Both the position numbers and the translations under genes were made by a program. From positions 682,001 through 746,000 of the forward strand of contig NZ_JBBOOK010000001.1 in NCBI RefSeq assembly GCF_038003045.1: 64,000 bases of DNA, in the 5' to 3' direction. The notes below the pieces were generated by a model. The model saw only the letters and a program-made list of their open reading frames with translations. It made no database searches and had not been told where the DNA came from. Shown piece after piece: positions 31,479-39,059 of this stretch; within the stretch, counting starts at the first letter, position 1; every line of letters starts with the position of its first letter. The DNA comes from Sporosarcina sp. FSL W7-1349. GTDB lineage: Bacteria; Bacillota; Bacilli; Bacillales_A; Planococcaceae.

Positions 31479-33482
31479 GTGGATAAAATGAAAGATTTAA
31501 AGCAAGCTCAAAAAAGATATCGTCCGGAGATTGAAGGGTTGCGCACGATTACGACGTTGTTAATCGTCATTTATCATATTTGGCTAGGGAGGGTATCCGG
31601 AGGGATTGATGTATTCTTTGTTCTTTCCGGCTATTTGATTACCATGTCTCTTTTATCGAGAATGGAGAGAGCGGGGAGAGTGCGGTTCGGGGAATATGTA
31701 GGGGGACTCGCGAAAAGGCTGTTCCCGCAGGCCTTATTGGTCATTATCGTGATTGGAATTCTGGCGTTGCTGTTTTTACCTCAGTCGGAATGGAACCCGA
31801 TCATTGCCCATATGGCCGCGTCTACGCTCTATTTTGAAAACTGGCGTTTGGCGTTTGATGCAGTTGATTATTTAGCGCGGGATCATGCGGTCAGTCCATT
31901 TCAACATTTTTGGTCATTAGGTGTACAAGGCCAATTTTATATTTTTTGGCCCATTTTAATCACTGCGGTGTATATTCTAGCCCGGAAAGTCTTGAAAACG
32001 CCAGTGCGCAAAACGTTTTTATTGGCATTGTTCGTCGTCTTCATCTGTTCGATCGGTTATTCTATGTATCAAACAAAAGTGAATCAGCCTTGGGCGTATT
32101 TTGATACGTTTGCGCGCATGTGGGAATTTAGCGTTGGCGGAATGCTGGCATTGGTTTTACCGTATTTATTTCTGAATAAATGGCTAAACACGGTACTGGG
32201 GTGGCTCGGACTCTCGATCATTTGTTTAACCGGCTTCTTGCTTCCGGTCTCAACGGTGTTCCCCGGTTATTTGGCGCTTGTCCCGATCAGCGGGGCCTTA
32301 TTGGTGTTAATCGCTTCTGAAAATAGTACGAAATTCGGTGTGGATCGATTGTTAAGCGTCAAGCCGCTGACGTTTTTAGGTGGTCTGACGTATGGGATTT
32401 ATTTATGGCATTGGCCGCTTTTGATTTTCTATAAGGCAGTGACGGATGTAGAAACCGTTCCGATCGTTGAGGGGATTGTCCTCATCTTGGCGACGGTTCT
32501 TTTATCGCTGCTCTCTACAAAATTACTGGAAGCGCCGATTTTGAAGTTGGATAAAAAACAAATGAACGGTAAACTTGCGGCTGTCTTATGTGGGCTGTTG
32601 GTCGTGACAGGAAGTTCCATACTAGCCATTACGACGTATATTGAAAAGGTGAAGGCCGATGCGCTGGTCACCGGTTATGACGAAAAAGATTACCCGGGAG
32701 CGAAGGCTGTCTATGAGAATAGCGACCCCCCCAAAGGGATCGCGCCCATTCCGGCAGCCATCGATATTCAGTCAGATCTTCCTTCCTTTTATGAGAATCC
32801 AAACTGCTTCGCAAAAAATGATGTCGATGTACAGAAGTGTTCATATGGGGTGGTTACGGATCCCGGCTATACAGTAGCCTTGGTCGGCGGATCGCATTCG
32901 GGACACTGGTTTCCGGCATTGGAAGTGTTGGCAGAAGACCTGAATTTCCGGATCGATGTCTATAATCATGATGGCTGCCGATTTACAAACGAAGATCCAG
33001 AGCGTCACTTAACCGAGGCTTGTTTACAGTGGAATGAGAATTTGATTGAGCATTTAAAAGAAGATCCGCCAGACTTGGTTTTCACCACGTCCACATTGAA
33101 TAAGCGGAAGACGATACCGACTGGTTATATTAACCAATGGAAAGAACTAGAGGGGATCACCACGATATTCGCTGTACGGGATAATCCTCGGATGAAAAAG
33201 AATATTCCGAGCTGTTTAGAAAAGAATAACAACCCGATGCGATGCGCAATTCCAAGGGATCAGGGGGTCTCGAAGGAAGTACCGTGGGAGAAGACCGAGG
33301 GCATTCCATCGAACGTAGTATTCGCAGACCTCACGGATTATTTCTGTGATCAAACCACTTGCTTTTCCGTCATCGGGAATATCATCGTCTATCGTGACAA
33401 CAACCATATTACGGCGACGTATGCCAAAACATTGGCGCTTCCTTTAAAGGAACCTTTGGAGCAGGCGTTGAGGGATTTATAA
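31479..33482 (+). CDS. OatA-like peptidoglycan O-acetyltransferase
   Basis: A 667-residue protein. The N-terminal 380 residues form an acyltransferase-3 membrane domain (start RPEIEGLRTITTLLIVIYHIW, then FFVLSGYLIT, about 10-11 membrane segments). The C-terminal 250 residues form an extracellular SGNH hydrolase-like domain with VGGSHSGHW (Ser) and YRDNNHIT (Asp-x-x-His). This is the OatA layout, which O-acetylates muramic acid and gives lysozyme resistance. The GTG at 31479 is close to AGGAG; an ATG 9 bp later is the alternative. The ECF promoter 85 bp upstream ties it to the sigma factor encoded at 35577. Confidence 0.87.
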   Translation: MDKMKDLKQAQKRYRPEIEGLRTITTLLIVIYHIWLGRVSGGIDVFFVLSGYLITMSLLSRMERAGRVRFGEYVGGLAKRLFPQALLVIIVIGILALLFLPQSEWNPIIAHMAASTLYFENWRLAFDAVDYLARDHAVSPFQHFWSLGVQGQFYIFWPILITAVYILARKVLKTPVRKTFLLALFVVFICSIGYSMYQTKVNQPWAYFDTFARMWEFSVGGMLALVLPYLFLNKWLNTVLGWLGLSIICLTGFLLPVSTVFPGYLALVPISGALLVLIASENSTKFGVDRLLSVKPLTFLGGLTYGIYLWHWPLLIFYKAVTDVETVPIVEGIVLILATVLLSLLSTKLLEAPILKLDKKQMNGKLAAVLCGLLVVTGSSILAITTYIEKVKADALVTGYDEKDYPGAKAVYENSDPPKGIAPIPAAIDIQSDLPSFYENPNCFAKNDVDVQKCSYGVVTDPGYTVALVGGSHSGHWFPALEVLAEDLNFRIDVYNHDGCRFTNEDPERHLTEACLQWNENLIEHLKEDPPDLVFTTSTLNKRKTIPTGYINQWKELEGITTIFAVRDNPRMKKNIPSCLEKNNNPMRCAIPRDQGVSKEVPWEKTEGIPSNVVFADLTDYFCDQTTCFSVIGNIIVYRDNNHITATYAKTLALPLKEPLEQALRDL

Positions 33483-33505
33483 CAAGAGCATGTTTGTTGG
33501 AAGGA

Positions 33506-33557
33506 GCGCCAAGTGCTAACACAATTTGGAACTGTGTTAGGGCTTGGTGTTTTTGTT
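33506..33557 (+). terminator. Terminator of the acyltransferase gene
   Basis: CCAAGTGCTAACACA pairs with TGTGTTAGGGCTTGG with small mismatches, followed by TGTTTTTGTTTT. Confidence 0.8.
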
Positions 33558-33739
33558 TTAGGTATGATGGTAAGGAATTAAGTGAATGTATTCAGGAAAA
33601 ATGGCAATTACGTTGTCTGAACGGAGAGAATTATTTTATGTGAAAATTCCAGAAAGACTTTTTTATGGAATGACAAGGGATTGAAACAAGGGCAACATGT
33701 AAGAAATTTAATAGGTACATGTAGGACGGGGAACGTATG

Positions 33740-33750
33740 TATGGTATAAT
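33740..33750 (+). promoter_or_regulatory. Extended -10 promoter of the small toxin transcript
   Basis: TGGTATAAT (33742-33750) is an extended -10 element. No good -35 is seen. Transcription would start near 33757 and produce a leader of about 60 bases before the toxin codon. Confidence 0.5.
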
Positions 33751-33816
33751 GAAAGAGTAATAGAATAGGTGACTCAAGGGTGGTCGGCCATTTCCCGTAA
33801 GAAGGGAGGTGGTCGC

Positions 33817-33879
33817 ATGTCAGTATCTGAAGCACTAATGCTTATGTTAACATTTGGAGTATTAAGGAAGGCAGTCTAA
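33817..33879 (+). CDS. Small hydrophobic peptide, holin-like type I toxin (possibly truncated)
   Basis: A 20-codon frame beginning MSVSEALMLML with the ribosome binding site GGGAGGTGG 6 bp upstream. It resembles the start of 'putative holin-like toxin' peptides of Bacillota (M-T/S-V-x-E-A-L-M-L-M-x-x-F-G), which are usually 25-35 residues. This one ends after FGVLRKAV and may have lost its tail. The flanking promoters and terminators fit a convergent type I toxin-antitoxin pair. Toxicity is inferred, not shown. Confidence 0.6.
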   Translation: MSVSEALMLMLTFGVLRKAV

Positions 33880-33953
33880 GAACGCGACATCCTGTCGCAA
33901 CGACTGCATGACCCGCATCCTGCGGGCCTCAATACTGTCATTCCACAATAAAA

Positions 33954-33997
33954 AATAATCCATCCTTGAGTGGGTAGCTCATACGGGATGGATTATT
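33954..33997 (-). terminator. Terminator of the antisense RNA
   Basis: AATAATCCATCC (33954-33965) pairs perfectly with GGATGGATTATT (33986-33997). The T-run lies on the minus-strand side. Confidence 0.8.
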
Positions 33998-34038
33998 TCA
34001 TCTTCTGCTGATCCCCTTGAAGGGAACCTGCTATTACA

Positions 34039-34075
34039 GACCGCCTAATGTTAGCGCATTGGGCGGTCCTTTTTA
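34039..34075 (+). terminator. Terminator of the toxin transcript
   Basis: GACCGCCTAATG (34039-34050) pairs with CATTGGGCGGTC (34057-34068) and is followed by CTTTTTAG. The rest of the 33,483-34,284 gap holds no other gene I can support. Confidence 0.8.
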
Positions 34076-34223
34076 GTTTACTCTTAGGCAACAATAATAT
34101 TCCTGTTGCTTATAGTATACTGGAGATTTTTATTCATTACAATGAAAACGTGCATTTGGCAATAAAGCTTTGTAGATAATATCAGTATATATTTACCCCC
34201 CAAAAAACTTTTTCAAAAACCTT

Positions 34224-34249
34224 TGAAACTTTTCCTGAAAATCTCCGTC
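34224..34249 (+). promoter_or_regulatory. ECF sigma-type promoter of the deacetylase-sigma operon
   Basis: TGAAAC (34224-34229), a 16-bp spacer and CGTC (34246-34249). The sequence from -38 to +10 differs from the acyltransferase promoter at only a few positions. The start codon is 36 bp downstream. It implies that the sigma factor of this operon drives its own expression. Confidence 0.8.
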
Positions 34250-34284
34250 TGTACGTTGATTACTTGGCGGTGGGGGAAAATTAG

Positions 34285-35556
34285 ATGAGAAAAATGTACA
34301 GTAATGCACTGTTGCTGGTGTGCTTGAGTGTATTGATGCTGTGGATTGGGACGAAATGGAATGTGGTGGAGTCGGCGTTTATTAAGGGGTTTGGGGGCGC
34401 GTCTGCGGAGGAGGAACCGTTTGTCGTAGAGCGAGAGTTTGAGCGGGTGTTGACGCTGCAGGAGCGCCGGCCGATTTATATGAGGGGGGACACCTTTACT
34501 CAGATCGGTGAGTTGGAGGCGGGGCAGCCGGTTGCGGTCACGGGTGAGGACGAGGTGTATTATGAGCTGCGCTTGGGGAATATGACTGCCTTTGTCCGCA
34601 AAGGGCAGGAGATGATTGAGAAAAAGAAGCTTTTGACGTTTGTACATACGGAGCGGTTTGCTGCTGTTCATACGCTGCACAAGACCGCGGTGTATGAGGA
34701 CGCTGACTTGCAGAGCGCCGTTTTCCTGCAGTTGGAAGAAGGCTATCGCTATCCGATTGTGCGGGAGGAAGCGGATTGGTATATCATAGCGATAGGAGAG
34801 CGGCCGGGTTATATTGAGAAGCAGTCCGTTGTGTTGGACAAAGGGCTGCCGGTGCTTGTCTACCATCATATTTTACCGCGCGATTTGATGAAAACGGCGG
34901 TCAGTACGATTTCGTTGGAGGCGTTTGAGGAACAGATGGCGTATTTGGCGGATCATCAATTCGAGACGCTGTCGGCTCATGAGCTCTATGATTATTTGGA
35001 AGGGCGGCTTGTCGTACCGGACAAAGCGGTGCTCATCACATTCGATGACGGTTTATTATCTTCTAAGGAATATGCGTATCCGATTTTGAAGCAATACGGG
35101 TTCAGTGCGCTGCATCATATTATTTCCTCGCGTACGGATCGGGCACAGGGAACGCAACTGTTTGATGCGGAAGGGCCTTTGCAGTTTATGACCGCTGTTG
35201 ATTTGAGTGAGCTGGCAGATGTGTTTCAATTTGAAGCACATACAAATGACCTGCATTCCCTTCTGAATGGGGTTGGCGTTGCCTTGGATAGTTCACAAGA
35301 AGAGATTGTTGCGGATTTGCAGCGAAATTTGGAGCAAGTGCCGGCAGCCGTTTCTCTTGCCTATCCATATGGGCAATACAATGAACAATTTGTCGCAGCG
35401 GCGAAAGAGGCCGGGCTGTTGATCGGCTTTACGACAGTCGAAGGGTATGCCAATCGAAAGGCTTCCAATTATGAAGTCAGCCGGTTCGGGATGACAGAGA
35501 ATAAGTCATTTGAGCAATTTGTAGCGTATGTGGATGGGGACATGACGTGGCCGTAG
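34285..35556 (+). CDS. Membrane-anchored polysaccharide deacetylase with SH3-like domains
   Basis: A 423-residue protein. An N-terminal signal anchor (LLLVCLSVLMLWIGT) is followed by two SH3-like segments (residues about 45-185) and a NodB-type deacetylase domain from about residue 190. The catalytic TFDDG Asp pair, the EAHTNDLH metal-binding His residues and the AYPYGQYN motif are visible. It probably N-deacetylates peptidoglycan or another wall polymer outside the membrane. It is the first gene of an operon with an ECF sigma factor and its anti-sigma factor, behind an ECF promoter. Confidence 0.86.
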   Translation: MRKMYSNALLLVCLSVLMLWIGTKWNVVESAFIKGFGGASAEEEPFVVEREFERVLTLQERRPIYMRGDTFTQIGELEAGQPVAVTGEDEVYYELRLGNMTAFVRKGQEMIEKKKLLTFVHTERFAAVHTLHKTAVYEDADLQSAVFLQLEEGYRYPIVREEADWYIIAIGERPGYIEKQSVVLDKGLPVLVYHHILPRDLMKTAVSTISLEAFEEQMAYLADHQFETLSAHELYDYLEGRLVVPDKAVLITFDDGLLSSKEYAYPILKQYGFSALHHIISSRTDRAQGTQLFDAEGPLQFMTAVDLSELADVFQFEAHTNDLHSLLNGVGVALDSSQEEIVADLQRNLEQVPAAVSLAYPYGQYNEQFVAAAKEAGLLIGFTTVEGYANRKASNYEVSRFGMTENKSFEQFVAYVDGDMTWP

Positions 35557-35576
35557 AGGAGGGCGAGGTTTCGTAA

Positions 35577-36074
35577 ATGAATGAGTTGGATCAAATAATC
35601 GATGAACATTCGCGCTATTTAGTGCGCATCGCTTATTTATATGTAAAAAACTGGTCGACTGCTGAAGATGTTGTGCAGGAGGTCTTTGTCACGTATTTTC
35701 AAAAGAGTGACCAGTTTCGCAATGAGGCGTCATTGAAGACGTATTTAACAAAAATGACAGCCAATCGGGCAAAGGATTATTTGCGCTCGTGGAAGCATAA
35801 AAAAGATGTGCTGTTTGATACGATTTTCGCCTCGACGAAAGGCACAGAGGAAATTGTGCTGGAGCAAGAACGGCTGGCCTCGCTGGAAAAAAACCTTTTC
35901 CAGCTTCCGTTAAAATATCGTGAACCTTTAATTTTATTTTATTATGATGAGCAATCGATAGCGGACATCGCAAATTATCTGAATCTGAATGAAAATACCG
36001 TGAAAACACGTCTGCGCAGGGCCAAGCAGCAACTGAAGGAATTTTTTGAAGAAGAGGAGGTAGTGGACCATTGA
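35577..36074 (+). CDS. ECF-type RNA polymerase sigma factor
   Basis: A 165-residue sigma factor with region 2 (YLYVKNWSTAEDVVQEVFVTYFQKSDQF and the following TKMTANRAKDYLRSWKHK) and region 4 (LPLKYREPLILFYYDEQSIADIANYLNLNENTVKTRLRRAKQQL). It resembles the SigV/SigM group of Bacillus. It lies 20 bp after the deacetylase gene and overlaps the anti-sigma gene by 4 bp, which gives balanced expression. Both ECF promoters in the window are its likely targets, including its own operon. Confidence 0.9.
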   Translation: MNELDQIIDEHSRYLVRIAYLYVKNWSTAEDVVQEVFVTYFQKSDQFRNEASLKTYLTKMTANRAKDYLRSWKHKKDVLFDTIFASTKGTEEIVLEQERLASLEKNLFQLPLKYREPLILFYYDEQSIADIANYLNLNENTVKTRLRRAKQQLKEFFEEEEVVDH

Positions 36075-37141
36075 ACGATTTCAAACAGAAGCTCGACGAC
36101 ATGATGGGCGATACATCGGAACAGGAAAGACGGATCAAGCAGCGTGTGCATGAAAATTTACGACCACCGGCTAAAAAGTTCTCCTGGCAAGTGCTGTTTG
36201 CCGCGGTGGCAGCACCCGCATTGGCGCTGTTCCTTATTTTCACACTGGACTCTTCTGATTTGCTTTCTTCCGATCAAGGACCGGGTGTTCCTTATGATCC
36301 GCTGGATGATTTGGCACAGATTTCAGCACTGCAAAAAAAGCAGTTGCTGTCAGTGGTGGAGCATGAAGAGTTTGCGAAGTTGCCGCATTTCGATCATGTG
36401 GACGGTCTGCATTATGTCGATAAAGAACCGTTTTCCTTGGAGGGGAGTTCTGATGCGTTCCATACCGTCATCGAGCGCAAAGCGAATCTTTTCGATGAGG
36501 TAGTATATGAAGCAGGCGATATTGTCCGCACGATGACCAATACGACTAGCCATTTACCGACCTATGTGGATGTCTATTACGAGGTCATTGCGGTTCCGGG
36601 GGATCGAGTCGTGTTGAAAAACGGCCAGCTGAAGATCAACGGCAAACCGTTGCAATCGGAACTTATGGAGCGTTATGAAGAACGGGGAATTACGATTGCA
36701 GGGGGGTACGACCAACTGTTGAATGCGCGGGAATATTTTCTATTGAATCATTTTCCGGCAAGTGAAACAGTGCAAGGAGCAACGATTACGCCTGTGCATA
36801 AAATCTTTGGCCAAGTGGTTGGCGTCGCAACGGAGGAACGTTCCAATTCGATTTATCTGGATTATTTATCCGGAGAGCTGACGGGCGACTATACACCAGA
36901 ACAATATTTTGATCTGTATTTGTATGACAATCTATTAGGTTTCAATACGTTGCCGCAAACACCGGCGTTTGCTCAAATAAATCGGTTAGGGGAGTTGTTT
37001 TTAGAAGCCGCCTATCGGAAAACGGTTCCCGTTTCGGAGAATGAAGTGGAAATCCGCTATCAATATGGGCGGGAAGGCGTCGCGGAGCATGTGTTTCATA
37101 TGAAGAGGGATGCGGAGACCGGACGTTGGGTCGTTGATTAA
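36071..37141 (+). CDS. Anti-sigma factor with degenerate signal-peptidase-like outer domain
   Basis: A 356-residue protein. A cytoplasmic segment (residues 1-35, with KQRVHENL) probably binds the sigma factor, and one membrane segment follows (FSWQVLFAAVAAPALALFLI). The outer domain resembles type I signal peptidase: LEGSSDAFHT aligns with the EGASMEPT serine box, VIAVPGDRVVLKNGQLKING with the lysine box and following strand, and KIFGQVVGVA with the last strand. The catalytic Lys is replaced (YYEVIAVPGD in place of VKRLIGLPGD), so it should be inactive. The start is a TTG overlapping the sigma gene stop; GGAGG lies about 10 bp upstream. Confidence 0.75.
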   Translation: MNDFKQKLDDMMGDTSEQERRIKQRVHENLRPPAKKFSWQVLFAAVAAPALALFLIFTLDSSDLLSSDQGPGVPYDPLDDLAQISALQKKQLLSVVEHEEFAKLPHFDHVDGLHYVDKEPFSLEGSSDAFHTVIERKANLFDEVVYEAGDIVRTMTNTTSHLPTYVDVYYEVIAVPGDRVVLKNGQLKINGKPLQSELMERYEERGITIAGGYDQLLNAREYFLLNHFPASETVQGATITPVHKIFGQVVGVATEERSNSIYLDYLSGELTGDYTPEQYFDLYLYDNLLGFNTLPQTPAFAQINRLGELFLEAAYRKTVPVSENEVEIRYQYGREGVAEHVFHMKRDAETGRWVVD

Positions 37142-37145
37142 GTAG

Positions 37146-37177
37146 GGAGACGCCATTCACCCAGGCGTCTTTAAAAA
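37146..37177 (+). terminator. Terminator of the sigma operon
   Basis: AGACGCC pairs with GGCGTCT around a 9-base loop, followed by TTAAAAA. The T-run is short, so read-through into the LRR gene is possible. Confidence 0.55.
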
Positions 37178-37217
37178 GCGGGCCGTCAGCTGTCGGCAAA
37201 CAGGAGGGGATCGAACA

Positions 37218-38933
37218 GTGAAAAAACTAGTATTTTATCTCATGATGGTCATTCTGGCGAGTGCAGTCTTCCATCATCCGGCGCAGGCGGCAGAAGAAAA
37301 AACGTACGGTGATGTGAAGTATAAAGTCGTCACGGCAAAAAATGGCAAGCAGGAAATCCATATTACAGGATTAAGCAGCTATAAAAATAACATCGTCATC
37401 CCAAGTAAAATAGAAGGGCTCCCAGTCGTCGAAATTGTCGACAGAGCCTTTACTTTCGACCGTTCGGATTATGCGTCTGACGGAACCTATGATCCGATGG
37501 ACAGCGAAGAATATCGGAAAACGTTCATCAAAAGCGTGCAATTGCCGGGCACGCTGAAACGCATCGGGGACGAAGCATTGGCCGGGCATTCTTTGACAAA
37601 AATCGCCCTGCCCGCCAGTCTCGAGGAAATCGGCCGATCTGCTTTTGCGAGAAACGGATTAACTGCGCTTACAATTCCTGCGTCTGTGAAAAAAATTGAT
37701 GGGAATATCGTAGAAGCCAACCCGATTAAAACGGTTAAACTGCCGAAGCAGTTTGAAACTGTGAAGAGCAAAAAACATGGGGAATTTCTGTATACGGTTT
37801 TTGAACAGAAGGGGAAGAAAGAAATCCGCATCACAGGCCATACGATCAAAAAGAATAGAGCAAAACTTGTCATTCCCGCGAAAATCAATAATCTACCAGT
37901 TACTGAAATCGGAGACTATGCTTTTTCGGAAGGAAATAGTTTACTTGGCATCATAGAAAATTACGATTTTCCGCATATCAAGGAAATCGTACTGCCGCCT
38001 TCAATCCGGAAAATTGGAAACGACGCCTTTTCAACCATTTACTATCAAAGCAACAGATCGCTTCAGCTGCCGAGAGATTTGGAAGTGATCGGCAACTACG
38101 CGTATAAAGGTAATGGAAGCAAGAACGGCGGGAAGGAATTGAAATTCCCGCCGAAAATCAGAGTCATTGGCAAAGAAGCGTTTATGTATAATCAACTGCA
38201 ATCCGTCACCATCCCTTCAACGGTAAGGGAACTAGGGAAAGGCGCTTTCGCAGGGAATCAATTAAAAAAAGTGACAATCGGAAATGGACTGACAGAGATT
38301 CCTGCCAATGCGTTTCGGACAAATGCGATTACAAACTTGACCCTGCCCAAACATGTGAAGACAATCGGGGAACGAGCATTTGAAACAAACAAGTTGCCAA
38401 GAATCGTCTTGCCGGCCAGCGTCGAGACCATAGAGGATTTTGCATTTGCGGACAATGCATTGACAGAAGCGAGCTTGCCGAAACAACTGCAATCGATAGG
38501 TAAATACGCATTTGCGGGCAATCGACTCCGGACGTTCACATTTCCTGATCGGATCAAAGTCGTTAGTGAAAGCGTACTGTCCCACAATCAATTGACGGCT
38601 GTCACTTTGCCAGACGGCATTCAGACAATCGGCGATGGCGCATTTTTTTCAAATAAATTAACTGCATTTACCATCCCGCCGAACGTCAAAGTGTTCCCGT
38701 ATAACATCATTGAAGCGAATCCAATAAAGGTCATCACAGTGAAAGGTCCCTCGACGCGGTTCATAAAAGACCTCTATCTAGTTTGGGGTGAATATGGAGA
38801 AGTCGGTACAAATATACCGCAACTGTTCACAGATCGTAGTATGACACAGGAATGGACTGGCTGGGAGCAAGCTTCCGCACCGGCTACGTTGTACGTCAAA
38901 TACAATCCGGATGCCTATGTGTTTCCGGAATGA
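37218..38933 (+). CDS. Secreted BspA-type leucine-rich-repeat protein
   Basis: A 571-residue exported protein. The signal peptide (MKKLVFYLMMVILASAVFHHPAQA) is followed by a KYKVVTAKNGKQEIHITGL lead and about 12-13 LRR_5 repeats of roughly 23 residues, each with LP-x-x-L/V-x-x-I-G-x-x-A-F. A short lead-like segment recurs near residue 195 (KKEIRITGH), which suggests an internal duplication. There is no LPXTG, SLH or lipobox, so it is probably released or held by wall polymers. Such repeats bind proteins or surfaces. The start is GTG after AGGAGGGG. Confidence 0.85.
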   Translation: MKKLVFYLMMVILASAVFHHPAQAAEEKTYGDVKYKVVTAKNGKQEIHITGLSSYKNNIVIPSKIEGLPVVEIVDRAFTFDRSDYASDGTYDPMDSEEYRKTFIKSVQLPGTLKRIGDEALAGHSLTKIALPASLEEIGRSAFARNGLTALTIPASVKKIDGNIVEANPIKTVKLPKQFETVKSKKHGEFLYTVFEQKGKKEIRITGHTIKKNRAKLVIPAKINNLPVTEIGDYAFSEGNSLLGIIENYDFPHIKEIVLPPSIRKIGNDAFSTIYYQSNRSLQLPRDLEVIGNYAYKGNGSKNGGKELKFPPKIRVIGKEAFMYNQLQSVTIPSTVRELGKGAFAGNQLKKVTIGNGLTEIPANAFRTNAITNLTLPKHVKTIGERAFETNKLPRIVLPASVETIEDFAFADNALTEASLPKQLQSIGKYAFAGNRLRTFTFPDRIKVVSESVLSHNQLTAVTLPDGIQTIGDGAFFSNKLTAFTIPPNVKVFPYNIIEANPIKVITVKGPSTRFIKDLYLVWGEYGEVGTNIPQLFTDRSMTQEWTGWEQASAPATLYVKYNPDAYVFPE

Positions 38934-38945
38934 TTTTATTGAAAG

Positions 38946-39019
38946 CAACCAGGTTGGCAGCAAACCAGAAGAAAAACCGTCAACCAACCGTTATCTATAG
39001 GGGCGCACTAACCTGGTTG
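38946..39019 (+). ncRNA. Conserved folded leader of SLH gene 1
   Basis: CAACCAGGTT (38946-38955) pairs with AACCTGGTTG (39010-39019). The enclosed part contains GGCAGC, AAAAACCGTCAACCAACCG and GGGGCGCAC, which recur in the same order in the leader of the next SLH gene at 40469-40539 although the stem bases differ. I do not recognise it as a known riboswitch class. It ends 40 bp before the start codon. Confidence 0.6.
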
Positions 39020-39059
39020 TCATAAAATAAGCGTCTACATTCAAGGAGGTTTTATCATC

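Larger units (their letters stand above)
33945..34107 (-). ncRNA. Candidate antisense antitoxin RNA (RatA/SR4-like)
   Basis: On the minus strand TTGTAA and TATACT with a 17-bp spacer form a good sigma-A promoter (about 34115-34143 on the plus strand), giving a start near 34107. Transcription would run into the hairpin 33954-33997, which on this strand is followed by TTTTTTATT. The RNA would overlap the 3' part of the toxin transcript, as in txpA/ratA and bsrG/SR4. Ends are estimates. Confidence 0.5.

Noticed and set aside
33608..33835. 75-codon minus-strand frame over the toxin leader
   Set aside because: It has no start site and no homology that I recognise, and it spans the toxin promoter region.
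38946..39019. SLH leader as a cyclic di-GMP or SAM riboswitch
   Set aside because: The conserved core bases of those classes are not present.
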